From NCBI GenBank assembly GCA_023333565.1, contig JAJKFH010003305.1:620001-684000 (forward strand): a DNA stretch of 64,000 nt, written 5' to 3'. The stretch's first letter is position 1, and every line of letters starts with the position of its first letter. Below are positions 1-11,920 of this stretch, piece after piece. Position numbers and translations under genes: made by a program. Source of the stretch: Puffinus mauretanicus. Lineage: Eukaryota; Chordata; Aves; Procellariiformes; Procellariidae. The notes under the pieces are model-generated. The model saw nothing but the letters and a program-made list of their open reading frames with translations, ran no database searches and was not told where the DNA came from.

Positions 1-3000
1 ATTCTTTTAAAGCTGTTTTTATGTCTGCTCTGTAAAATTTTGTTTACACTTGCAATAATGTCTTCCATTGTTTTTGTAAATATCGTACCGTTTCTGATTG
101 TGTTTTAGTGAGCTATGGCTTCTTTTTTTCATTTAAATCAATTTAAATAGATCTGGAATTTTCTTGGATTTTTTTTGAAAGTTAAGGACTTAAAATGTTG
201 TGAAGTCCTATGTAAAATAACTTCAGACCATAACTGAATGAGAGATTTGATCAGCTGCAGTGAATGTTCCAGCTGAGTAAGTATCTGGCATAACTGAATA
301 CATCAGAACTCATTAACCTACTTCCTCTCAGAAAAAAAAAAAAAATCCAAGGGAAGAAAATTATATGGAAAATATATATTACTTTTGTTGTGGTTCAAAT
401 GATATGCATACAGAACCAGAAGGCTGTGAAAAGCTAGTTTGTGAAGCAGGAACTCGTGGGTTTTTTATCAAGTAAGAAGGGTTTTGACAAGCACTAAATA
501 CAGGAATATTGACTATAAGGGTTATTGCCTTCAGGAAGAAGAGGCAAAGATACATAGGAGAATGAGAAGGGAAATGGATCAGGGGAAGATTAAAGGCAAG
601 AGAAGCTGACTACCAGAAAGCTCTTTAAACCCAAGTTCAGCTTTTTTTTTTCCCCTGAATAATTGTTTTTGCTTCTGGTATGTTTGAATATGGATAAGGT
701 CAGTAGTTGGTAATACTTAAATTGCCAATCAGCTTTTGATTAAGCACCTATATTTTACTTATGTATATAGAATTAATGTTTCAAGATTTTCAAAAGACTA
801 GCCTTGCTACATTATTGGTGTTGCTTAACCAACATTAAACATTCCATTCTTAAATCTTTGCACCTTCAGTGATGGTTTTATAAACTTTCACATTATCCTA
901 TTAAAATTTCTTGCTGTTTGGAGTGAAGTGATGTGGAAAATAACACCTGGACTTAATGGAGGAATTACTAGCAAAAGATATTTTAAATTCTCTGATGCCC
1001 AAGTCTCTTTATTTTGTTTGCTTAAATTCTTAACCCAGAAAAGTGGCTGAGAAAAGCCTTCCTCAGAAGGTTTAAAACAAACAAACAAACAAACAAACAA
1101 ACAAACAAAATTGTAATTCAACAGCTCCAAATGGGGGAGTGGAATGGGAATGGTATTGTTGATCTCAATTTTTTTTTTGTTAGCTATAAGCTAAATAACA
1201 AACAAAGGTGGCTTTTGCTGTAGAGAAAACCTTTTTCCTGTTGGATAGGAATGGGAGAGCTAGCAACCTCATTTCTTTTATGTTCATTTTAATAACTGGT
1301 GATATTTTAAGGAGCTGATGCTTCTGGCATGAATGAGAGACTGTGTCCTCCTTTCTGCAAAAGGACCCAGTGAACAGCCATGAACTCGCCTGTATCCACA
1401 GCTCTGGGGAGGACTTTCCAGCTCATGTGCCTTGTATGCTGTGTATTAGCTCTCAGTAAAAGCAACCAACACTGTTAAAGCCTTAATTCTCCTATGTAAA
1501 ATCTTACTGAGATTTAAGACTTATGTAGTGTTTCTCATGGAGAAAGTAGATCAGTCTTGTATACTTGAGTAAATACTGTATGTTCATGTTTGCTGCAGTA
1601 GCTGCTGTAGTGACAAGGTAAATGCAAAAGGAACAGGGTAAGAAAATATTGATAGATAATGCTTTAGTTTGAAACTTATTTCCTTTAGTGGATCTTATCA
1701 TCCACTAGAAAGGAGTAGTGCTTGTTGGAGAGTTTGTTGACTGTTATCTCAGTAAAACAGTTGTGGTTTTACTGTTTGAAAATGCTGCTGTTTCCCTAAA
1801 TTTGACCTAAGTGCAACATTGCCCCACGAAACTCCAGCCAACTCAAATTCGTTACTTTGATATCAGAGAAATGATGCCATTTTTAAAGCTAGAAATGGAA
1901 GGCTGTGTTAAATTGCTTGGTTTGTTGTTTTTTTTTACTTTTGGTAAGATTTTAAGAAATTGAATTGCTGAGAGATTTGGTTTCTGTTCCCATCTCAACC
2001 TCAAAAAGCCTGGACCGGTTTTCATCTTCAGAGGCGAATATATTACTAAAATAATATTTTAAAATTCTTGGAAGAATTGGTAAAGGAAGAGGTTAGTTTT
2101 AGTAACTGTGGGTGATAGGTATCTAGAGATGCTGATAGGAAAGAGCTTAGTGTTGGTTTGTTTTTTTTTTTTTCTCTCAGGGAGGCTGTCACTTCACATT
2201 TGACCTAAACAGTGTAACATCTGTCTCTCTTTAACAACAAAACTTCATCATTTTTTACTTTTTGATTTGTAGAGCAGTCCTGGATCTTGTCAGATCACCA
2301 ATTATTTCCAATACTTAGAAGATGCACAAGGCTTAGCATTATAAAAGGAGTCCTTAGATTGCAAAAGGCTCAAAACCCAAGACTGTGATTGAAAACTGTA
2401 TTTCTGAGGCATGGGGGGACTTCGGAAGCATAGAGTTACTCATTTTGCAGGTGAGTGTTTCTAGATTATGAATTAAATGCCCATAGGGAAACAAGTATGT
2501 TCAAGGACATTTTCACCTGTTCTTTTCCCCCGTAAGTGTAAAAAAGAACACATCAAGCTTGCCTCTAATTTAAAAAATAAATCAAAAGTTACATGAAAAG
2601 AAAATATTACACATATAGCCCTCTTCCTGGGAGAAGGATTAGAGAGGAATATGGATTACTAGTAGCTAAATTTCATGACTCTCTGCATACTGCTGTAAGG
2701 CACTGATGTGCTGGTAATGGCAAAAAAGAATCCTACACAAAGCAGAACTGAAAGTCTGTAGAAATGGTTTAGCATCCTTGTTTGAGTCAGGTCAGTCTGG
2801 AATTAACCATTGGTATGAGTTTTATAGTTCCATTTGCATACGCACCATTCAAATAATAATAAAAAATGCCCAAGAAATACACTTCAGATTTTATCAATGC
2901 CCATTAGATGCAAGGAAACCAGGAATTATTTAAATTTGTTTTACTGTAGTATAAGAAAATTCTTTTAAGTCTTACATTTTAATGTAGATCAATATGAATA

Positions 3001-3167
3001 AATGGTAGAGTGGTTTGGTTTTGAAGCTGTTGAGTTGGCTGTGGGGAAAGTTTTGTTCCTCCGTCTGATCTGTTAGTCCATTCTTGGCTCCCAGCAACCT
3101 CCCAAAACAGTGAGACTTACAGAAATAAGTTGTAGTTTTATTTATTGCCTTCTGGTTCTTCAGCCTG
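1..3167. other. Non-coding AT-rich DNA, probable SESN1 long-isoform intron
   Basis: No exon, RNA gene or well-kept repeat recognised apart from the CAAA microsatellite. The 'cattttgcag|gtgagt' at about 2443-2456 looks like a strong donor but has no coding exon in front of it. Confidence 0.5.
1074..1110 (+). repeat. (CAAA)n microsatellite
   Basis: About nine uninterrupted CAAA/AAAC units. On the - strand it gives a run of V-C-L-F that produces a spurious open frame. Confidence 0.95.
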
Positions 3168-4000
3168 TAGGGTTCTGCTTGAGGGTAGGAAGGCTCTGCA
3201 GAAGGACCTGGACAGGCTGGATCGATGGGCCAGGGCCAACTGTATGAGGCTCAACAAGGCCAAGTGCTGGGTTCTGCACTTGGGTCACAACAACCCCATG
3301 CAACGCTGCAGGCTTGGGGAAGAGTGGCTGGAAAGCTGCCCAGAGGAAAAGGACCTGGGAGTGCTGATTGACAGCCGGCTGAACATGAGCCGGCAGTGTG
3401 CCAGGTGGCCAAGAAGGCCAATAGCACCCTGGCCTGTATCAGAAATAGTGTGGCCAGCAGGAGTAGGGCAGTGATCGTGCCCCTGTACTCGGCACTGGTG
3501 AGGCTGCTCACTACAAGAAAGACATGGAGGTGCTGGAGCGTGTCCAGAGAAGGGCAACGAAGCTGGTGAAGGGCCTGGAGCACAAGACTGATGAGGAGCG
3601 GCTGAGGGAACTCGGGCTGTTTAGCCTGGAGAAAAGGAGGCTGAGGGGAGACCTCATCACGCTCTACAACTACCTGAAAGGAGGTTGTAGTGAGGTGGGG
3701 GTCGGTCTCTTCTCCCAAGTAACAAGTGATAGGATGAGAGGAAATGGCCTCAAGTTGTGCCAAGAGAGGTTTAGATTGGACATTAGGAAACATTTCTTCA
3801 CCAAAAGGCTTGTCAAGCATTGGAACAGGCTGTCCAGGGAAGTGGTTGAGTCACCATCCCTGGAGGTATTTTAAAGATATGTAGATGTGGTGCTTAGGGA
3901 CATGGTTTAGTGGTGGACTTGGCAGTGCTAGGTTAACGGTTGGACTTGATGACCTTAAAGGTCTTTTCCAACCTAAATGATTCTATGATTCTGTGATTCA
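3168..4000 (+). mobile_element. CR1 LINE, 5'-truncated 3' end
   Basis: About 830 bases of the CR1 ORF2 C-terminal region and 3' UTR. The translation carries the familiar blocks [32 protein letters not shown] and [16 protein letters not shown], then [20 protein letters not shown] and YNYLKGG. The 3' end is 'aaatgattctatgattctgt'. Compared with the copy at 17925 it lacks one base near 3401 (gtgccagg against gtgcccagg) and about 31 bases near 3505, so the frame is broken; it is a dead copy. 5' truncation is normal for CR1 insertion. Confidence 0.92.
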
Positions 4001-5320
4001 TGTATTACAGATTAGTTTTATTTTTCATTTAAGATCCTTTACAGGCTTTTATAACCTGGGCAATAGATATATGACTAAAATATGCCATGAATTGACAACA
4101 TTGGGTACTGTAGCATCTCACCACAATTACTTTATTAAATAAAATGGAAATGGCCAATTGGGTAACACTGCACACAGGCAAAAACAAGTAAATGTTTAAC
4201 AATGGTTACAGTGGTTTCTAGGAATGTGTTCATGTTGCTTGTAAATGGTCTTCTCTCTAGTCTGCTTTAGAGCAAATGTAGCATGTCTCTTTTTTTTTAA
4301 TATCTATATATATTTGGACTCCTTGCTCTTGTCTTGTCTTTGCATTTTTCTTTTTTTTTTTTTTAATATCTTAGTTTTAATCTTGGAAAAACTAGCATGT
4401 AAGAGTTACCCAGAATTAAACAAAAGAGATTTCTCTTTCTGAGTGGAGGAGATGAGCCTCTGCTTGTTATGTTTCATCTTATCACCTCAGTTTAGTGAAG
4501 GGGAAAAGATGGAGTGATAGAAAAGACGGAAGGCATCCTCGTTCAGGAAAGCACCAATCTATTGTCTAGTGAAACTGAAAAGGAAGTTGCAGTGATTGAG
4601 ATGGTAAACTAACTCGTCAAGCACAGCAGATGGGGGAGGGCGAGTACAGATGTTTGTCTGGGAAAATGGAAAGTGGATTGGTTGGGTAGCTCAGAGAAAA
4701 ACTGATTAATTCCTTATGCTGAGAGCACGCAGTAGTTTACAAATAATAAATATAAATTTAAGAGGGAAAAAAGTGCAAAGTTCTCTTGTGTGTAAGTTTC
4801 TTCTTTCAAATCTTCAAGGAAAAGGTGAAGTTTTTAAAAAAAGTTTGGATTTCTTTTAGAAGATAGAGGCCAAACTTTTATCCTTGAAAGAGGGAAATGT
4901 TTAGCTTCAATTATGCTCACTTGTCCAGGATCTTCCGTCATGCAGCCCAGGGAATAGGCAGAGCACAAACATTTAATGAATTCTGGAATTTAATTACATG
5001 TCTTCTGGAGGAAGTAGGAACATATCTGTTGGGTCAGCAACTAAAAACTAAATAAAGAAATAGATTTTATCAAATCTGTAGTGACTTCAAAGTTAATGTG
5101 AACTTAGTACCAATTTCAAACCTTAACCAAAGTATTAACTTCACCAGCTGGTGCTGTTTCTTACAAGGAAGAATCTTAATCTAGAAAGGGAGCTGTCATG
5201 TAAGAGTTAATTTCTTCAGGCTAGTTTTTGGAACAAGCGTGTACACACCTGTTAAAGGTGAGACCTGACAGAAGAAATCCAGAGTTTCAGTAACATGGAG
5301 TGGAGTGTTTGTACCTGGGC

Positions 5321-5402
<82 letters not shown>

Positions 5403-8400
5403 ACCTGACAGTTATTTTTGTGGAGTTAGATGTAACTTGTTCATAATACTGTGAACAGTCTAATTGAGGGGAATGGGGAGGGGGCAGTAATTCCTGGATA
5501 TACCAGCAGTCTGTACGACGCTGTGGCTAAACATGCATTAACAGCACTTGCTTTGGTAGGAGAATATTCAGAGTTGGAACCCTGTCTTGGTGGCTGTTAG
5601 AATTATAATCCCTGTACTGTGGGGCATTACGCTTTCTGTGATATCCTTTTTATCTTGTGTTTCTTGTTAAAATAAATCATAAGCCTGCTGTGATAAATAG
5701 CTGAGCAGGAAACACCTTGGTACCCTCAATGCCTTAAAATAAGAGGTGAAAGAAATCTTTGCCAAAAGGAAGCTGATAAATAATTGCCTCCTACACAGAG
5801 GGATTGGACTGAGTTATACCATTCTGCTTCAAGTGGAAACTAAGGCAAAAATATGTAAACAGTTTGTTCAGTCACTGTAAAAGTTCTAGGGACTGTAGCT
5901 TAAACTCCCTCCTCTCTGTCTTTACTTATGCAGACAGGTGGCTGTAACCTCTCTGTATTGAAAAACTGAAGGAAAAGAATTAAATCCCCCAAAATAAATG
6001 TATTTAAGAGTAAAGAAAGACTTGAAACAAAAAGATAGATTACAAGTGACTAATCTAATGTTTGAGGTCACTAAATCAGAGCTAGAGAAAACACTGAATA
6101 TGGTTTGATTTGGGAGGAAGAAGTGTGTGATTCAATAATTTGTGTTGGTTGGTTGGCTTATAGATCAAATAGAACATGAAAATCACCATGCATCAAGTTA
6201 AGTTTCAATATTTTTGCACCTTCTAGGGCTTTTCTTTTTTCTATTTTATAATACTACTGCTCAGAAATGTTTCTGTCAGTCTAAAATTTCCACACTACAA
6301 ATTCTTCTCCACTTTATCCACAGCTATAAACTGTAGCAATAGAAGTACTTTTGTCTTGTCATTACTATGTCTTCATTTGGGAGTTTTACAGCTATACCCG
6401 TGTTTCTTTCTAAATTAGTATTGCTTTGTATTGCTGAAGCAATATTATGTGCAAAACCTTCATAGATGTGCCCTGACTTTTCCTTGGAAAGGATCGTTAT
6501 GACCTTTTCTTTGAGAGAGTCTATCTATTTTTTGCAGCAGGTCTTTTGATATTTGGTAGGAGCAGTTGAACTACACAAGAGGCCTTTTCTTTTTTCCATG
6601 ACTACCACTCAGATTTGTCAGGGGTATAAGTATCAAAAAGAAGGATTTCCCTTTGTGCAGTTTCATGCCTCTGAAAACTTTGCAGCAGTTGCGGGCATTG
6701 CCTAGGAATAGGAGGGAGCTGTCAGATCCGTTGTGAGGGTGGAGGTGTAAGAGCGTAAAACTGGGCTCTGTCCACAGATCGGCAGTCTAGTCACATAGTC
6801 ATGGTAGATTTTCCTTTCCCCTGGAGTTGAAATGGGGGAAGAACATTACAGTTGGAAAATGGGTATAAATGTTGCTGTTCGCTAGAATTTCTGGAGTCTA
6901 AGAGCCTGTGATGTGTAAAGAAACTTCTACTTGTGAGTGAAGTTATCCCTGTACCCTGGGGCACCAGCAGCGGCGTTGTGCTGCAGTACCAACGTTTCCA
7001 GGATTGAAGCTTAGTGGGGGTTTATGCAAGGTGCTGTTTGTGGTTGAAATCATTCATGCAACCTAAATTCTGTCCCCTTGAGTATCGACATTCTCTTCAA
7101 TTACATAGTAAATGTGATCCTCACCACAGTCACTGTCCGATTAAATTCTGAAAATATAAACTAAAATTTTAGTCAAGGGCAAGTTTAGCATTTTCCAGTG
7201 TCCAACTTACATCTTCTAAACTTTTTGATGTAGGATATTATATAGATCAGGAACTATCAAGAGTTGAAAAAGGGAAGTTCCTGTATTTGCGTACATTGTC
7301 TCAGATCTCTGGTGGAGCTCTGTTTCATTGTTGTAGTCTATTTATGCCTTCCTGCAAGTTCTGGAAATGCTGAAACTGCAGAAAACAAGAATGTGATTCT
7401 GAGCAACTGTACAGCAAGTTCTGTTTTAATCACTTTCATCAGCTGTATCCTACAGTGAAAGCTGTGTACTGTATCTCTTCATCATGGGGGAAGGAGAGGG
7501 AATTTAAGTTGTAATTAACCCCTATTTTAATATATGATTTACATATGAAAATCATAAATATAAATATGTTACAACCTTTCCTAGGACTGTCAGAGCATTA
7601 TGAATCAATAAATGGTAGGCTGAACAGTTTTGCGCCAGCAATTAAAATACAAGCCTATCGGTAGTGCTTCTTTGTTCACAGATTCAGAATTAGGAAAAAA
7701 GATAGGAAATGTCAGCGTGCTTCCCAGAGTAATGGTGAACATGAATTTGATGTTAAGTAGAAAACTCAAATCTGCTCTGGATTCTGGAAGGCTGAGTATT
7801 TGATCTCCCAGGAATTTTATATTGGCTGCTTGAGGTAGTTTGACTAGGAAACAGCTATGCACTGTTGGTATTTTTCAGATACTGGGGTAAAAAATAAACC
7901 AATAGCCTGACTGTTTTGCAAAGTTTAGAGTTGTTCTTAGCTTCCATGTGAAAATTAAGTATTGACCAAAGCAGACAACTCCTGGTTGGCCTGACAAATA
8001 CTTTCCTGTAATATGGGTAAGTCCTAGCTCAGTAAGGACGTATTGCTGCTAATGCATCCCTTGGGTAATAAATTAGCAAGAATTTCAGATTTCACTTCCA
8101 GCTTAAAAAAAAAAAAAGATGTTTACAACATTTAATTGGAACTCAGTAAATATAAGCTAATGTTAAATATCTACGTTAAAAGCAATTCTCCAAAATACTT
8201 CAGAAAGTGATGCTTCTGGTTTAATGTCATTGGCTGTACTGTCACTCAGGCTTCTGCTTTAGTGATACCACATTGTTCTTCTGCAGAGGAAGCACTGTTT
8301 ATAAAACATGTGAAGTTCAATTCAAATGTTATGAACATTTAAAATCACGATTTTAGAGGTTTTGATAATTGTAGTTTTAGAAGATCAACAGCCAGATGTT

Positions 8401-11400
8401 TAAGTGGCTGTAAAGTAACCAAAACATTTGAAAAGAGGAGCAGAACCTACTTTACAATACTGTGAAAAATCCCCTGTCTCCTAAACAAACACTTTGTCTT
8501 AGTATGCTTTGTGGAGCGTTTTATCTCTCAGAATGTTTCCCATGTTTGTTAGATGGCTTAGCTCCAGAAGTGCTTTAACGTAGTCAGCTTGTTCTTTTCT
8601 TGTATGCCTCACTGATGACATTTTCCCTCTCTTCGTTATTCAGGTCTGTAATGTGTGCCATATTATAATTTCTTCTTCTTCCCTGCACATCCCTGATAGA
8701 TATATATTTCTTCACGTATCTAAACTCTTCCACATTCTGTTGTTTCCATATCACATATGGAACAAGGTTTTAGCTTTCTGACCCATGAACTCAAAATTTC
8801 ATTCAGGCAGAAATAGGACTTCAGGATTAAGCTGCTGTAGGACTATTTTTTAAAGGGCACCTTACCGTATCGCCCTCTGTTCCATGGGTGCCTGGACATA
8901 GAGCACTCCTATAGAAACACATGGTAGATACACATAAGATTCCAAATCCTAATTATTTTATTACTGAGATTAATATAAGAAAAACATAGGCCTAGCTGGT
9001 ATTATGAAATTACATTTTCACTCTGAAGAAATTCAGGATCTCCTGTTACTTTCCTGCGCATGACTTCAGCCCCAAATCATTAAGTTCTTTCCATAGCCAG
9101 TTTCTTGTCTAACGTACCACACTTAACCCTGTCTGTGGCTGCTTTTCTTTGCGTGTCCCTCCTGCATTCCCCTGCATCTCTTAGCAGTCTCTGAAAGCTT
9201 GATAACCCTGTAATACAGCATCCTTTCGTTCTTCTGTTGGGGACTTTCCAGTCCCCAGGTCATTATCCCTTAGGACTGCTTTCTGAGTGTTCCTGTCTGA
9301 GCTCCAGTATGCATCTAATCTAACTATAATTTAATGTAAGTGTATATTTCTTCTAATGCCACTAATAGATTTATTCAAGGCTATAGAGTATGAGTGTATT
9401 CTATATCTCTTTTAACTTAACTTACTCTGACATATCTTCCAAAACAGCAAAAAAGTCCTAAGGTTCCCCCTGTTCTATTATGTGTAAATATCTTTTCTTG
9501 GCTACTCTGGAGTCATATATGCTTTTGCAGCACAATAAATCTTTCTCATTATTAGGTTTTTAGGAATCCTTTCTAAAGTAATGTCTTAAGTAAAAAAACT
9601 AGTTCTATTTAACGTAAGTTTTGTTTTCCAACCACTTTATAATTTATTCTGACGTACGAAGTTTCATTATTACTAATTTTTTTGTGACAAAAATATTGAG
9701 ACCTTACGCCTGGGAGCTCTAAGTTATAAGCATGTCAAATATGCTATTTTGCTGTCACAGAAAAGATCCAGCTGTACTAGCAATCTTAAATTTTCTTTAG
9801 CAGACAGGTTACATGAATTAGTCACATTGCTGAAGTCTTCTGCTGACCATCCAGTAGCAGCCTTGACAGTGTTTTGGAGTACAACTTGATGCATTGCTGG
9901 CCAAAGGGAGAATTTGTTCTAGCAGTAGTTGTTAGGATGGACTGAAGGTTAAATTGTTATGACAATAACTACACTTGGAAACATAATCTATTATTGGAAA
10001 ATTTTGTCCTGGTTGTTACCGTAGGGAAGGGAAAGACTTCTTTGGAACAGGTCATACAGTAATTAAAATGTAAACACTGACTATATGTAATGTACAGGGT
10101 AGGTTTAGACAAGGATTAATCAGTACAGCAATAACAATAAAATGGATGCTTGTTTTTTGTGATGTCCCTGAAAGCAGAGTGACTCTGGAACTGCTTTGTC
10201 AGGCAAGTCTGAGCCTGTGGAGGGACAACGGAAAGCCTCAGGTACAATTAATGTGAAACATGTGAAGCAGCCTTTAGGGAAAGTGGAATATCTTTTTTTC
10301 TTCCCAGTCTTTGGGAGCAGATGAGTTTCATTTCTCTTTGCATGTATTTCATGCCCAGAACCTTTTCAAGAGGCAATGCACCATTTCTTCCTTGATGGAT
10401 AGCGGGCGTCTTCCTCCTGCTATGTTCATTTTTTGTCCTTGCATCTTTCCTCTCCCTATGGCCCTTTGAGTTTTCTACTTGCCAAGTCTTAAAGCTCCTT
10501 TCTTGCTTCGTGGAATTTAAGGAATGATTTTTATATGGCTATTGCCTTTGAGGTTCCTGAAACAGTATTCTTTCTGCCTATTTCTGCATCAGGTCACTTT
10601 TGTATTCAGTCCCCGTGGCTCTCTTCTGCTGCAAAATGCATAGAGTGGGAAGCATCTAATAGAATAGCTGAGGGAAAGAAGTGTTTAGGCTGCTAGGCCA
10701 GGTTAGAGAATTGTGATAATCTGATTCGATCTCTTGTATATGTAGGTCATGGAGTTTTGTTTTTCTCCCAGAAGCTGAATATATCTTTCTGAAAGATCTC
10801 TAATCTTGCTTAAAAAATTGAAGCAGTGGTGTCCATTTCCTGTAGTAAGAGCTTTCAGGGTTTAATTGTTCTTGCTGCTAGGAAATGGTATCTCTGCAAG
10901 ATGCACTTGAGTAATGTCAATTTCCATTCATTGTAGTTTTCTGTGAGTTAATTTATGAATCTGAAAAATCTTGATTTTTTTTCCAATCTTTTTCTCCTTT
11001 TCAGACATCTTAGCAAGTCTTAGGGATGTGTATGTATATATGCAAAAAATCAAATAATCTCCCAACTTTCTCTTTCATAATTTGGCTAGACTGAGGTTTT
11101 AAAGCTGTGTATTAAAAGTTCCCTTTTCTTTATCAAGTCAAACAGGAACCATGAAAATCCTGCCAGTATTTCCAAGTAATTTTTGACACCAGGAAAGTCG
11201 TCATATTCTTAAACAGTCAGATCAGCATACAGTATACAGGAAAGGTTGTTGTTTGTTCTACCTGATATTCCTACTTTTATACATTTTAGATCAAATTAGC
11301 CTTCTAGGCAGCTGAACCACACTGTAAATGCACAGTGGAGCCTGATCTGCAGTTCCCAATGTCCTTTTTGAAGACAGTGCTTTCCAAATTACTTTCCCAT

Positions 11401-11464
11401 GTGTACATGTTGATTATTTTCTTTGTCCTTATGTGTGGGATAGCTAGCTATATTAAAATATGTT
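4001..11464. other. Non-coding DNA between CR1 remnants
   Basis: AT-rich throughout with short poly-T runs and the GT/AT microsatellite. Open frames are short and not protein-like. Nothing else recognised. Confidence 0.5.
5320..5396 (+). repeat. Compound (GT)n(AT)n microsatellite
   Basis: Twelve GT units followed directly by about 26 AT units with a single interruption (atgtat near 5359). Long pure AT tracts can extrude as cruciforms and are length-variable. Confidence 0.97.
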
Positions 11465-11920
11465 TTCACAGAATAGGGGAGGTAGGGAAGGACCTGAAGA
11501 GATCTATTACATCTATCAAGATGCCCCAGGGAAGAACCAATTATTATATCTAGGCTGTGCATGAAAAGTTTATCTGCCTGTTTTAAAGACTACCAGCAGT
11601 CAAGACTCTACAGAATCTCCTTTCTCTTCTCAGTCTCCTCCTCCTTAGGTCAAATGTCTTTGTGGCATTTTGGCTTTGCTCCCTGTTCCCAGTCTTTCTT
11701 TCTCAGTCATCTTTTCTAGGCATCTGATCACTTTTGTTGGTGAGAATACAGAGGACAGCATTCAGTTCACATCTTTGATATGCGTTGACCAAAACGACGG
11801 GGTATTCCTGCTGATCAGAACAGAGGGGTTTGCTTCCTCTGTATTGCAAGCTAAATTACTGTGTATGAATCACATTAAGATTTTGCTGATTTTTTTTCAT
11901 GTTGACCTCATGATGCCGTA
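11465..11920 (-). mobile_element. Ancient CR1/L3-like LINE remnant, antisense
   Basis: The + strand shows, in the expected order, diverged pieces of an antisense CR1 tail: 'cacagaataggggaggtagg' with 'gaaggacctgaagagatct', then 'tgcctgttttaaagact', then 'tctttctcagtcatcttttc' and 'taggcatctgatcacttttg', and 'cattcagttcacatctttga'. These correspond to complements of the conserved block about 300-400 bases from the CR1 3' end. Divergence is high, implying an old insertion. The two short open frames here (11335-11553, 11670-11921) are parts of this repeat, not genes. Confidence 0.65.

Noticed and set aside
888..1130. Cys/Leu/Phe-rich open frame on the - strand
   Set aside because: Product of the CAAA microsatellite.
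2411..2452. Possible coding exon ending at the strong donor 'gcag|gtgagt'
   Set aside because: The ATG frame (M-G-G-L-R-K-H-R-V-T-H-F-A) matches no sestrin N terminus I know and no acceptor or partner exon could be tied to it.
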